Source: Pseudomonas rhizosphaerae (GTDB taxonomy: Bacteria > Pseudomonadota > Gammaproteobacteria > Pseudomonadales > Pseudomonadaceae). Taken from it: 64,000 bases of DNA. Of the stretch, positions 19,829 through 29,132 are shown in pieces. Under the pieces are notes generated by a model, which did no database searches, had not been told where the DNA came from, and saw only the letters and a program-made list of their open reading frames with translations. Every line of letters begins with the position of its first letter. The first letter of the stretch is position 1. The position numbers were made by a program, and so were the translations under genes. Where the stretch lies: the NCBI RefSeq assembly GCF_000761155.1, contig NZ_CP009533.1, positions 3,706,001 through 3,770,000 of the forward strand. The letters are read 5' to 3'.

Positions 19829-19834
19829 TATAAT
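19829..19834 (+). promoter_or_regulatory. -10 element of a probable rph promoter
   Basis: A perfect TATAAT lies 35 nt before the rph start. No good -35 was found at 16-18 bp spacing, so the promoter would need an activator or be weak. Confidence 0.4.
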
Positions 19835-19868
19835 GCCCGCCAGATTTGTGTCCAGTACAGGTATCCCG

Positions 19869-20591
19869 ATGAAACGTCCAAGTGGTCGCGCCGCCGATCA
19901 GCTCCGCTCGATTCGCATCACTCGCAACTACACCAAGCACGCCGAAGGGTCTGTATTGGTGGAGTTCGGCGACACCAAGGTGATCTGCACCGTCAGCGTC
20001 GAAAACGGCGTGCCGCGCTTCCTCAAGGGACAGGGCCAGGGTTGGTTGACCGCCGAATACGGCATGCTGCCACGCGCCACTGGCGATCGTAACCAGCGCG
20101 AAGCCAGCCGTGGCAAGCAGGGTGGTCGCACCCTGGAGATCCAGCGCCTGATCGGCCGCTCGCTGCGCGCTGCGCTCGACATGAGCAAGCTGGGCGACAT
20201 CACGCTGTATGTCGACTGCGATGTCATCCAGGCCGACGGTGGCACGCGGACCGCGTCCATCACCGGTGCCATGGTGGCGTTGGTCGATGCCTTGAAAATG
20301 GTCAAGAAGCGCGGCGGCCTGAAGGGCGGTGATCCGCTCAAGCAGATGATTGCCGCAGTATCTGTAGGCATGTACCAGGGCGAGCCGGTCCTGGACCTCG
20401 ACTACCTGGAAGACTCCGCCGCCGAGACCGACCTCAACGTGGTGATGACCAGCACCGGTGGCTTCATCGAAGTGCAGGGCACTGCCGAAGGCGCGCCGTT
20501 CCAGCCCGCCGAGCTGAACGCCATGCTGGCGCTGGCCCAGCAGGGCATGGAAGAGATCTTCGCCCTACAGAAAGTCGCCCTGGGCGAGTGA
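19869..20591 (+). CDS. rph: Ribonuclease PH
   Basis: 240 aa. [28 protein letters not shown] start, [14 protein letters not shown] and the phosphate-site region [15 protein letters not shown] mark RNase PH, a phosphorolytic 3'-5' exonuclease that trims tRNA 3' ends. Full length, so not truncated as in E. coli K-12. The frame is open a long way upstream but that is antisense to gmk and yicC. Ends at a bidirectional terminator shared with crc. Confidence 0.97.
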   Translation: MKRPSGRAADQLRSIRITRNYTKHAEGSVLVEFGDTKVICTVSVENGVPRFLKGQGQGWLTAEYGMLPRATGDRNQREASRGKQGGRTLEIQRLIGRSLRAALDMSKLGDITLYVDCDVIQADGGTRTASITGAMVALVDALKMVKKRGGLKGGDPLKQMIAAVSVGMYQGEPVLDLDYLEDSAAETDLNVVMTSTGGFIEVQGTAEGAPFQPAELNAMLALAQQGMEEIFALQKVALGE

Positions 20592-20636
20592 TGCAACCAT
20601 GGGCACTCGGTTTGTCTGAAATACCGCAGTGCCTTT

Positions 20637-20700
20637 TTCGCGGCCACCGACCGCTCCTGCGAAGGGGATCAGCAGTACCCGTGGGAGCGGTCATCGGCCA
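20637..20700. repeat. REP-type inverted repeat pair, family 1
   Basis: Arms at about 20637-20661 and 20678-20700 share the CCGCTCC(T/C)-type core with the copies near 1.2 and 57.4 kb, in opposite orientation. The pair is less perfect than the others. It lies directly before the rph/crc terminator. Confidence 0.65.
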
Positions 20701-20746
20701 GGCACAAAAAAGCCGACCTCGCAAGGTCGGCTTTTTTGTGCCTGGC
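20697..20746. terminator. Bidirectional intrinsic terminator between rph and crc
   Basis: A perfect 23-bp stem with a 4-nt loop (CGCA, 20720-20723). The arms contain AAAAAAGCC and GGCTTTTTT, so a T-run follows the GC part of the hairpin on either strand. It ends 2 nt before the crc stop codon and about 105 nt after the rph stop, and should end both convergent transcripts. Confidence 0.93.
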
Positions 20747-20748
20747 GA

Positions 20749-21528
20749 TCAGATCGTCAGGGTCCAGTCGTAGTCCACGATGAGTGGCGCATGCTGGGAG
20801 AAGCGTGGCTGGCGCGGCAGGCGCGCGCTGCGCACGAAGCGCCGCAGGCCGGGGGTCAGCAACTGGTAGTCGAAGCGCCAGCCCAGGTTGAGCATCTCGG
20901 CCTGTTCGTTGTCGGGCCACCAGCTGTACTGGTCGCCTTCGCGGCTGACTTCGCGCAGCGCATCGACATAGCCCATGTTGCCGACGATTTCATCCATCCA
21001 GGCCCGCTCGGGCGCCAGGAAGCCGGGCGACTGCTGGCTGTCGCGCCAGTTCTTGATGTCGAGTTTCTGCTGCGCAACATACAGCGAGCCACAGTAGATG
21101 TATTCGCGACGCTTGCGCCGTTGCTTGTCCAGGTACTTGCCGAAGTCGTCCATGAGCTTGAACTTCTGGTTCAAGTCTTCATCGCCGTTCATGCCCGAGG
21201 GCAACAGCAGGGTGGCAATACTGAGCTTGTCGAAATCTGCCTGCAGATAACGCCCGTAGCGGTCGGCTGTCTCGAAACCCAGCCCACTGATGACCGCCTT
21301 GGGTTGCAACCGCGAATACAGCGCCACGCCGCCTTGGGCTGGAACTTCTGCATCGCACGCATAAAGGAAGTAGCCGTCCAGTTGGAAGGCGGCGTCGTCC
21401 AGTTCAAAGGCGGAAGCACGGGTGTCCTGCAAGCAGATGACGTCGGCATTCTGGGCCTGCAGCCAACTGAGCAACCCGCGCTCGACTGCCGCCTGAATAC
21501 CATTGACGTTCACACTGATGATCCGCAT
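20749..21528 (-). CDS. crc: Catabolite repression control protein Crc
   Basis: 259 aa, the exact Crc length. It has the exonuclease III/EEP fold (MRIISVNVNGIQAAVERG, CLQDTRASAFELDD, IVGNMGYVDALREV, FDYQLLTP) but Crc is not a nuclease: with Hfq it blocks translation of catabolic mRNAs when preferred carbon sources are present. It is divergent from pyrE, the usual Pseudomonas context. Start at the ATG 21528 gives the standard N-terminus. Confidence 0.96.
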   Translation of the reverse strand: MRIISVNVNGIQAAVERGLLSWLQAQNADVICLQDTRASAFELDDAAFQLDGYFLYACDAEVPAQGGVALYSRLQPKAVISGLGFETADRYGRYLQADFDKLSIATLLLPSGMNGDEDLNQKFKLMDDFGKYLDKQRRKRREYIYCGSLYVAQQKLDIKNWRDSQQSPGFLAPERAWMDEIVGNMGYVDALREVSREGDQYSWWPDNEQAEMLNLGWRFDYQLLTPGLRRFVRSARLPRQPRFSQHAPLIVDYDWTLTI

Positions 21529-21610
21529 ACATGGCCCCAAAAATCTTGTGCGTGTATGATACCCGAGCTCTACCTAATTAGCTAAATCCGTGGTATCCGG
21601 GACTTTTTCG

Positions 21611-22252
21611 ATGCAGGCCTATCAGCGCGACTTCATTCGTTTTGCAATTGATCGAGGCGTTCTGCGTTTCGGCGAATTTACCCTGAAATCAGGGCGTACC
21701 AGTCCTTATTTCTTCAATGCCGGCCTGTTCAATACCGGCGCCGCACTGGCCGAACTGGCGCGCTATTATGCCGCAGCCATCGTTGACAGCGGCATTGCCT
21801 TCGACGTGCTGTTTGGCCCTGCCTACAAGGGTATTCCACTGGCGGCCGCCACTGCCGTGCAACTGGCCGAAAAGCATCAGTTGGACGTGCCTTGGTGCTT
21901 CAATCGCAAGGAAGCCAAGGCGCACGGCGAAGGTGGCAGCCTGGTCGGCTCGCCGCTGGCCGGCAACGTGCTGATCATCGACGACGTGATCACCGCCGGT
22001 ACCGCCATCCGTGAAGTCATGCAGATCATCCAGCAGCAGGGCGCGACTGCGGCGGGGGTGATGATCGCCCTCAATCGCCAGGAGCGCGGCAATGGCGAGC
22101 TGTCGGCTATCCAGGAGGTGGAACGTGACTTCGGCGTGCCGGTGGTCAGCATCGTTTCGCTGAACCAGGTGCTGGAATTCCTTGCCGACGATGCGCAGCT
22201 CAAGCAGCACCTGCCGGCGGTCGAAGCCTATCGTGCGCAATACGGTATTTAA
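21611..22252 (+). CDS. pyrE: Orotate phosphoribosyltransferase
   Basis: 213 aa. The PRPP motif [13 protein letters not shown] at about residues 120-133 and the flexible loop [15 protein letters not shown] identify PyrE, which joins orotate and PRPP to OMP in pyrimidine synthesis. ATG at 21611 gives the family start [13 protein letters not shown]. Divergent from crc. Confidence 0.97.
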   Translation: MQAYQRDFIRFAIDRGVLRFGEFTLKSGRTSPYFFNAGLFNTGAALAELARYYAAAIVDSGIAFDVLFGPAYKGIPLAAATAVQLAEKHQLDVPWCFNRKEAKAHGEGGSLVGSPLAGNVLIIDDVITAGTAIREVMQIIQQQGATAAGVMIALNRQERGNGELSAIQEVERDFGVPVVSIVSLNQVLEFLADDAQLKQHLPAVEAYRAQYGI

Positions 22253-22256
22253 TCAC

Positions 22257-22856
22257 GTGCGTTTGCGGGCGCTGGCGATCGCAGCGCTCGGTGTGCTGCC
22301 GGCCACGGTCATGGCTGCCGAGGCGCCGGGCATGCTGCTTTATCGCTATGTCGACAGCCGCGGCGTGACGGTGCTGGATCGCCAGGGTGTACCGCCGGAG
22401 TACGTGGGCAAGGGTTATCAGGTGCTCAACCAGAGCGGTCGGGTGGTGCAAACCGTGCCGCCTGCGCCGACGGCCGAAGAAATACGCCTCAAGCAACAGG
22501 CCGAAGTGCAGTCGCAGGCCGATGCGCAGTTGCTCGACCGTTATCCATCGTTGGACGAGCTGGACAAGGTCAGTGCTCGCCGCCGGGCGGAGATCGACGC
22601 ATTGATTGCCGTGGCCACGGCGAACGTGCAGACCTTGCAGGGGCAGCAAGCGACGCTGCAGGGGCAGGCAGCGGCGCAGGAAAGGGCGGGTCAGGAGGTG
22701 TCGACATCGATGCTCGACCAGTTGCGTGATGTGCAGGCCCAAACTGCCGAACTGCAGGCCCGAATCGCCAAGCTGCAGCAGACACGTAGCGAAGCCGACG
22801 CCGGGTTCGCCCAGCAGCGAGCCCGATTGGTCAAAGTCCTCGAATCCCCGCTGTAG
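22257..22856 (+). CDS. DUF4124-type periplasmic protein
   Basis: About 199 aa from a GTG at 22257, four nt after the pyrE stop. A signal peptide (RALAIAALGVLPATVMA) precedes a DUF4124-like domain (LLYRYVDSRGVTVLDRQGVPPEYVGKGYQVLN), then a long charged helix rich in Gln/Ala (about residues 85-195), probably a coiled coil. A GTG at 22233 is an alternative that would overlap pyrE. Role unknown. Confidence 0.75.
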   Translation: MRLRALAIAALGVLPATVMAAEAPGMLLYRYVDSRGVTVLDRQGVPPEYVGKGYQVLNQSGRVVQTVPPAPTAEEIRLKQQAEVQSQADAQLLDRYPSLDELDKVSARRRAEIDALIAVATANVQTLQGQQATLQGQAAAQERAGQEVSTSMLDQLRDVQAQTAELQARIAKLQQTRSEADAGFAQQRARLVKVLESPL

Positions 22857-22898
22857 TTGCGTCGGGTCTTTCCGCGTTTTTTCCGAAACACCGCATGC

Positions 22899-23060
22899 AC
22901 CGCCGACGCGGCTCGCGCCGCTGCTACAGGGATCGCGAACTCTGTAGTTGGCCATCGCGGGGAGGCCGGACGCGGCTTGCGCCGCTGCTACAAGGGATTG
23001 CGAATTCCGTTGTTACGGGGGATCGGAATTCTGTAGCAGCGGCGCGAGCCGCGTCGGCGG
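22899..23060. repeat. Palindromic repeat cluster, family 2 (three copies)
   Basis: Three copies of a roughly 30-nt element: 22899-22931 and 22966-22996 in one orientation and 23031-23060 inverted. The first and last are perfect reverse complements over 30 nt. The core is GACGCGGCTCGCGCCGCTGC. The same element recurs at 58874-59052. The cluster fills the 237-bp gap between the DUF4124 gene and argB; no ORF there is credible. Confidence 0.85.
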
Positions 23061-23093
23061 CGGGCGCGGTGCGTCTGCTGCACCGCGGTCGGG

Positions 23094-24023
<930 letters not shown>

Positions 24024-26543
24024 TCAGAACGGTAGGTGCAGATCAGGTGCGACTTTCAACAGCTGGGTACGGAAGACGCCCTGGATTCGTTCGAGTTCCT
24101 CGGCGTCTTCGGCCTCGAAACGCGTCACCAGCACAGGGGTGGTGTTGGAGGCACGGACCAGGCCCCAGCCTCTAGGGTAGTCCACGCGCACGCCGTCGAT
24201 GAGGGTGAGCTGGGCGTCACCCCATTGAGCGCCGTGGTGCAGGGCGTCGATGATGCTGAATTTGTTGTCTTCGGTCACTGGGATATTCAGCTCGGGCGTG
24301 GACACGTCGTCGGCGAATGCCGCGAACACGTCTTCGGCACTGAGGTTTTCCCGGCTGAGGATCTCCAGCAGGCGTGCAGCACTGTAGATGCCGTCGTCGA
24401 AGCCGAACCAGCGCTCCTTGAAGAAGATGTGCCCGCTCATTTCCCCGGCCACCAGCGCGCCCGTGCGCTTCATTTCTTTCTTGATCAGGGAATGGCCGGT
24501 CTTCCACATCACCGGGCGACCGCCGTGTTCCTTGATCAGCGGGCCCAGGCGGCGGGTGCATTTGACGTCGTAGATCACGTCGGCGCCGGGGTTGCGCGAC
24601 AGCACATCGCGGGCGAACAGCATCAGCAGGCGATCGGGATGGATGATGCGGCCGGTGTTGGTCACCACGCCCACACGGTCCGCGTCGCCGTCGAAGGCCA
24701 GGCCCAGGTCGGCGCCCGTTTCACTGACCTTGGCGATCAGCGCCTGCAGATTGGCGGCTTTGCTGGGGTCCGGATGATGATTGGGGAAGTGCCCGTCGAC
24801 CTCGCAGAACAGCGGGATGACCTCGCAACCCAAGGTCTGGATCAGCTGCGGCGCCACCACGGCGCCGGCGCCGTTGCCACAATCGACCACGACTTTGAGC
24901 CGGCGGGTGAGGACGATGTCGTCGCGGATCTGCGCCACATAGCGCTCCAGGATCTCGACCTTCTCCACACTGCCCTGGCCCTGGGTGAGGTCGTTGTGCA
25001 CCAGGCGCTGGTGCAGGGCCAGGATCTGCTCGTTGGCCAACGTGTCGCCGGCGATCACCACTTTGAAACCGTTATAGTCCGGCGGGTTGTGGCTGCCGGT
25101 GAGCATGACCCCGGAGCGGCCGGTGAGCACATGGTTGGCGTAGTACAGCGCCGGTGTCGGCACTAGGCCGACATCGCTGACATGGCAGCCGGCGTCGACC
25201 AGGCCCTGGATCAGCGGCTGCACCAGCTCAGGCCCGGACAGACGGCCGTCGCGACCGACATTGACGTTGGCCTCGCCCATGGCCAGGCTTTGCGCGCCGA
25301 CGGCGCGGCCAACCCAGTAGGCCGTATCGGCATTCAAGGTGCTGCCGACGATGCCGCGAATGTCGTAGGCGCGAAAGATACCGTGGGGCAGCGCTGGCGG
25401 CAGGTCGCTTGCTTCGACGACAGGGTCGGCGACATCGAGCTCGAGCATGTCGATGTCCTGGAAGATCGGGTTGGTCCAGTTGTCCGATACCGGCGCCGGC
25501 GCGGGTGCAGCCGAAGTGCTGTCGGTCGGGTGCGCAGTGCGTTCGCGCAAGGACAGCCGCGCCAGACCCTGTGCCAGGCCGTTCAGGGGCGCCAGGCTCA
25601 GGCCGAACGCCTTGACCGCCTTGCCACCGGACAACTCATCGAGCAGTTGCTCGAGCTGCCGCGCGTCGGCCTCGATGCGTGCATACAGCTGGCGTTGAGC
25701 CAGACGCACCGCCAGCGCGGCGCAGCCAATGGCAATCGCTGCGGCCAGCATCATCAGGCCCAGCGAACTCCAGGCGAAGGGTGGTTGGAACAACGGCCCT
25801 GGGCTGAATTCCAGGCGCCAGTTGGGGTTGGCCGTCGGATACGGATAGCGGGTGGCCGAAGCGTTGCTGCCTTGCTCGGCCAGCACCTGCGGTGGGCTGC
25901 CCAGCACGCTCTGCTGCAGGCGCAGCTGGCCGAACTCGGCGTCGGGCAACGCCAGGGCCTGGGTCAGCGGCTGCATCTCGAAGGCCAGCACCAGCGTGCC
26001 CAGCACGGGCGATGTCGAACTCTGCTGGACGGTCGCGACGTTGTAGATCCACCAGCGTCCGTTGACCTTGTAGGCTTCCGGCGGCGTGGCGACACCGCGT
26101 TCGGCGCGGCTGATCATGTCCAGCACGGCGAAATTGATCGGCGCAGCGCCCTGCTGGTCGACCTTGGCCTGGCCTGGCAAATTCAGGCGCACGCCTTGCA
26201 AGCCGCCAATCAAAGGCACCGCACCGGCGGCCTGAGCGATAACCGCAGGGTCCTGGCTAACCAGCGCGGCACCCAGCGCAGGTGAGTGCGCCAGGGTAGT
26301 CGTCACGCCTGACTGGCGCGCGATCACGGCGTCCAAGCCTGCGATGAAAGGCGCGGCGGCGCTCGCTTCGGCATTCTGGAAGGCCCGGCTGGCCAGCGGT
26401 GCAACGACCAGAAACCAGATCAGGAGCAGGGCGGCGAGCACCCCGGCAATGGCGATCAGCAATGCTTGACTGCCGGCACCAGACCGCGCGTTCGACGCCT
26501 GGCCGTTTTCGGCCGTCTTGGCATTGCGAGGAAATCCTTTCAC
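24024..26543 (-). CDS. algC: Phosphomannomutase/phosphoglucomutase AlgC, long membrane-anchored form
   Basis: 839 aa from a GTG at 26543. The last 460 or so residues are a full PMM/PGM: substrate start HGIFRAYDIRGIVG, phosphoserine loop TGSHNPPDYNG, Mg loop FDGDADRVGVV, sugar-specificity loop GEMSGHIFF. They supply mannose-1-P and glucose-1-P for alginate, LPS and rhamnolipid. The first 375 or so residues add a membrane helix (about 27-50), a periplasmic-looking domain, a second helix (about 256-280) and a linker. This long form exists in several pseudomonads; the extension's job is unknown. dut lies 68 nt upstream. Confidence 0.93.
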   Translation of the reverse strand: MKGFPRNAKTAENGQASNARSGAGSQALLIAIAGVLAALLLIWFLVVAPLASRAFQNAEASAAAPFIAGLDAVIARQSGVTTTLAHSPALGAALVSQDPAVIAQAAGAVPLIGGLQGVRLNLPGQAKVDQQGAAPINFAVLDMISRAERGVATPPEAYKVNGRWWIYNVATVQQSSTSPVLGTLVLAFEMQPLTQALALPDAEFGQLRLQQSVLGSPPQVLAEQGSNASATRYPYPTANPNWRLEFSPGPLFQPPFAWSSLGLMMLAAAIAIGCAALAVRLAQRQLYARIEADARQLEQLLDELSGGKAVKAFGLSLAPLNGLAQGLARLSLRERTAHPTDSTSAAPAPAPVSDNWTNPIFQDIDMLELDVADPVVEASDLPPALPHGIFRAYDIRGIVGSTLNADTAYWVGRAVGAQSLAMGEANVNVGRDGRLSGPELVQPLIQGLVDAGCHVSDVGLVPTPALYYANHVLTGRSGVMLTGSHNPPDYNGFKVVIAGDTLANEQILALHQRLVHNDLTQGQGSVEKVEILERYVAQIRDDIVLTRRLKVVVDCGNGAGAVVAPQLIQTLGCEVIPLFCEVDGHFPNHHPDPSKAANLQALIAKVSETGADLGLAFDGDADRVGVVTNTGRIIHPDRLLMLFARDVLSRNPGADVIYDVKCTRRLGPLIKEHGGRPVMWKTGHSLIKKEMKRTGALVAGEMSGHIFFKERWFGFDDGIYSAARLLEILSRENLSAEDVFAAFADDVSTPELNIPVTEDNKFSIIDALHHGAQWGDAQLTLIDGVRVDYPRGWGLVRASNTTPVLVTRFEAEDAEELERIQGVFRTQLLKVAPDLHLPF

Positions 26544-26611
26544 CTGTCATCTCCGCATTGAACGCTTGGGAGCAGCCTGGTATCGCCAGGGCGCCGGGTC
26601 TGCATGGCCGT

Positions 26612-27067
26612 TTACTGGGTGCCGGAGTGACCGAAACCGCCGGTCCCGCGCTGGCTCTCGTCGAAGCTTTCGACGAGTTCGAAATGGGCCTGCACCACCG
26701 GCACCAGCACCAGCTGGGCGATGCGTTCGCCCACCGTCAGGGTGAACGCGCTATCGCCACGGTTCCAGCACGAGACCATCAGTTCACCCTGGTAATCGGA
26801 GTCGATCAGGCCGACCAGGTTGCCGAGCACGATGCCGTGCTTGTGGCCCAGGCCCGAGCGCGGCAGGATCATCGCCGCCAGGTCCGGATCGCCGATGTAG
26901 ATCGACAGACCGGTGGGGATCAGCAGGGTTTGCCCTGGTGCCAGCAGGGTGTCCTGCTGCAGCATGGCGCGCAGGTCCAGGCCCGCGGAGCCAGGTGTGG
27001 CGTAGTGGGGCAGTGGGAAATCCCGGCCCAGGCGTGGGTCGAGAATCTTGGCTTGAAGGGCGTGCAT
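26612..27067 (-). CDS. dut: dUTP diphosphatase
   Basis: 151 aa trimeric dUTPase. All motifs are present: [16 protein letters not shown] ([12 protein letters not shown]), [32 protein letters not shown] and C-terminal [12 protein letters not shown]. It removes dUTP and makes dUMP for thymidylate. The ATG at 27067 gives the usual start; coaBC ends 8 nt upstream, so the two are an operon, as in many gamma-proteobacteria. Confidence 0.97.
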   Translation of the reverse strand: MHALQAKILDPRLGRDFPLPHYATPGSAGLDLRAMLQQDTLLAPGQTLLIPTGLSIYIGDPDLAAMILPRSGLGHKHGIVLGNLVGLIDSDYQGELMVSCWNRGDSAFTLTVGERIAQLVLVPVVQAHFELVESFDESQRGTGGFGHSGTQ

Positions 27068-27075
27068 GGGTGTCG

Positions 27076-28284
27076 TTAAACCTGGTCGAGGCGCTTGGCA
27101 ATGAAGGAAACCAGCTGGCGGGCGATCTTGCCTTTGCTGGTCTGGGCGAAAGCAGTGGTCTGCAACTGGCGGTCGATCACGCTGCAGGCGTTTTCTTCGC
27201 TGTTGAAACCGATGCTGGGGTTGGCGACGTCGTTGGCCACGATCAAGTCCAGGTTCTTGTCCTTGAGCTTGCGCGCGGCGTAGTCGAGCAGGTGTTCGGT
27301 CTCGGCGGCGAAGCCCACGCTGAACGGGCGGTCGGCGCGACCGGCGATGGTCGCCAGGATGTCCGGGTTGCGCACCATCCGCAGCAGCAGGCCGTCGCCA
27401 CTGCTGGGGTCTTTCTTGAGCTTTTGCGCAGCCACCACCTCTGGGCGGTAGTCGGCCACGGCGGCGGACGCGATGAACACGTCGCAGGGCATGCCAGCCT
27501 CGCAGGCGGCGAGCATGTCGCGCGCGCTGACCACGTCGATACGGGTGACACGATCGGGCGTGGGCAGATGCACCGGGCCGCAGATCAAGGTGACGCGCGC
27601 ACCGGCCTCGACGGCCGCTTCGGCCAGGGCAAAGCCCATCTTGCCGGAGCTGTGATTGGTGATGTAGCGCACCGGATCGATGTTTTCCTGGGTCGGCCCG
27701 GCGGTGATCAGCACGTGCTTGCCGGTCAGTGCCAGGTGCTCGAAGCATTCGGCCGCGCACAGTGCCAGTTCGGTGGCTTCGAGCATGCGGCCCAGGCCGA
27801 TGTCGCCACAGGCCTGGCTGCCGGCAGCTGGGCCGAAGACCTTCAGGCCGCGGCTGCGCAGCAGGTGCAGGTTGTCCTGGGTGGCCGGGTCGCGCCACAT
27901 GGCCTGGTTCATGGCCGGGGCGATGGCCACGGTGGCGTCGGTGGCCAGTACCAGCGTGGTCAGCAGGTCGTTGGCCAGGCCCTGGGCCAGGCGTGCCATC
28001 AGGTCCGCGGTGGCCGGGGCGATGAGCACCAGATCGGCCCATTTGGCCAGGTCGATATGGCCCATCGCAGCTTCGGCCGCCGGGTCGAGCAGGTCCATGT
28101 GCACCGGGTGGCCGGAAAGCGCCTGCAGGGTCAGCGGCGTGATGAACTCGCTGCCGCCCTTGGTCATTACCACGCGCACTTCGGCGCCTTGCTCCAGAAG
28201 CCTACGTACCAGCTCGGCGCTCTTGTAGGCGGCAATGCCGCCGCCGACGCCCAGAATGATGCGTTTTCGATACAGCCGCTGCAT
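27076..28284 (-). CDS. coaBC: Bifunctional phosphopantothenoylcysteine decarboxylase/synthetase CoaBC
   Basis: 402 aa. The CoaC flavoprotein half has [15 protein letters not shown], the PAMNQAMW motif and the active-site cysteine in [13 protein letters not shown]; the CoaB half has [23 protein letters not shown] and the KKDPSSGD loop. It makes 4'-phosphopantetheine in coenzyme A synthesis. ATG at 28284. Divergent from radC and upstream of dut. Confidence 0.97.
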   Translation of the reverse strand: MQRLYRKRIILGVGGGIAAYKSAELVRRLLEQGAEVRVVMTKGGSEFITPLTLQALSGHPVHMDLLDPAAEAAMGHIDLAKWADLVLIAPATADLMARLAQGLANDLLTTLVLATDATVAIAPAMNQAMWRDPATQDNLHLLRSRGLKVFGPAAGSQACGDIGLGRMLEATELALCAAECFEHLALTGKHVLITAGPTQENIDPVRYITNHSSGKMGFALAEAAVEAGARVTLICGPVHLPTPDRVTRIDVVSARDMLAACEAGMPCDVFIASAAVADYRPEVVAAQKLKKDPSSGDGLLLRMVRNPDILATIAGRADRPFSVGFAAETEHLLDYAARKLKDKNLDLIVANDVANPSIGFNSEENACSVIDRQLQTTAFAQTSKGKIARQLVSFIAKRLDQV

Positions 28285-28418
28285 AGGCCTGCCTTTATCA
28301 TCTGGTAATAACACCACGGTGAAACCGCCTCCCGGGGCCGGGTCGCCGTGCAAAAAGTTGCGTTAAGATAGCACAGCGCTCGCTATGGAACAGCGAGGCA
28401 CACAGACAGGGAGTGGGG

Positions 28419-29093
28419 ATGAGTATTCGTGATTGGCCCGAGGCCGAGCGTCCGCGTGAGCGCCTGCTGGCGCATGGTCCGGGTAGTCTTTCCGATGGCG
28501 AGCTGCTGGCGATATTCCTGCGCACCGGCGTGGCCGGGCACAGCGCCGTGGACGTCGCGCGCAACCTGCTGATCCGCTTCGGCGGCCTGCGCGCCCTGCT
28601 CGAGGCCGACCAGAAAACCTTCAGCCAGCATTTCGGCATGGGCCCTGCCAAATACGCCCAGCTGCAGGCCTCCATCGAGATGAACCGCCGCTACATGGCC
28701 GAGCGGTTGAACCGCGGGCCGGCCATGGAAGATCCGGAGTCGGTGCGCCGCTACCTCAAGGCCAAGCTGCGCCACGAGCGCCAGGAAGTGTTCGGTTGCC
28801 TGTTCCTCGACACCAAGCATCAGCCGTTGGGTTTCGAAGTGCTGTTTCGCGGCACCATCGACAGCGCGGCGGTGTACCCGCGCGAAGTGGTCAAACGGGC
28901 TATCGCCCTGAACGCCGCGGCGTTGATCCTGGCGCACAACCATCCTTCCGGGAATCCAACCCCGAGCCAGGCCGATCGCTCGCTGACCCAGCGCCTCAAG
29001 GAATCACTGGCGCTGGTGGATGTGCGGGTGCTCGATCACATCATCATCGGCGAGGGTGAGCCGCTGTCGATGGTCGAGCACGGGTGGATGTAA
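28419..29093 (+). CDS. radC: RadC/YicR family JAB-domain protein
   Basis: 224 aa. An N-terminal helix-hairpin-helix part ([24 protein letters not shown]) is followed by the JAMM metal site ([17 protein letters not shown]). The name RadC is historical; a direct DNA repair role is not supported. ATG at 28419 with ACAGGGAG upstream. Divergent from coaBC, the conserved pseudomonad order. Confidence 0.93.
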   Translation: MSIRDWPEAERPRERLLAHGPGSLSDGELLAIFLRTGVAGHSAVDVARNLLIRFGGLRALLEADQKTFSQHFGMGPAKYAQLQASIEMNRRYMAERLNRGPAMEDPESVRRYLKAKLRHERQEVFGCLFLDTKHQPLGFEVLFRGTIDSAAVYPREVVKRAIALNAAALILAHNHPSGNPTPSQADRSLTQRLKESLALVDVRVLDHIIIGEGEPLSMVEHGWM

Positions 29094-29096
29094 GGA

Positions 29097-29122
29097 CCGG
29101 GTTCTACCCGCGAAGAGGCCGG
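29097..29122. repeat. Single REP element, family 1
   Basis: GTTCTACCCGCGAAGAGGCC is the reverse complement of the arm found at 31575-31606, so the two bracket the orphan binding protein and rpmB-rpmG in opposite orientation. It fills most of the short gap after radC. Confidence 0.6.
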
Positions 29123-29132
29123 TAGTGGCAGC

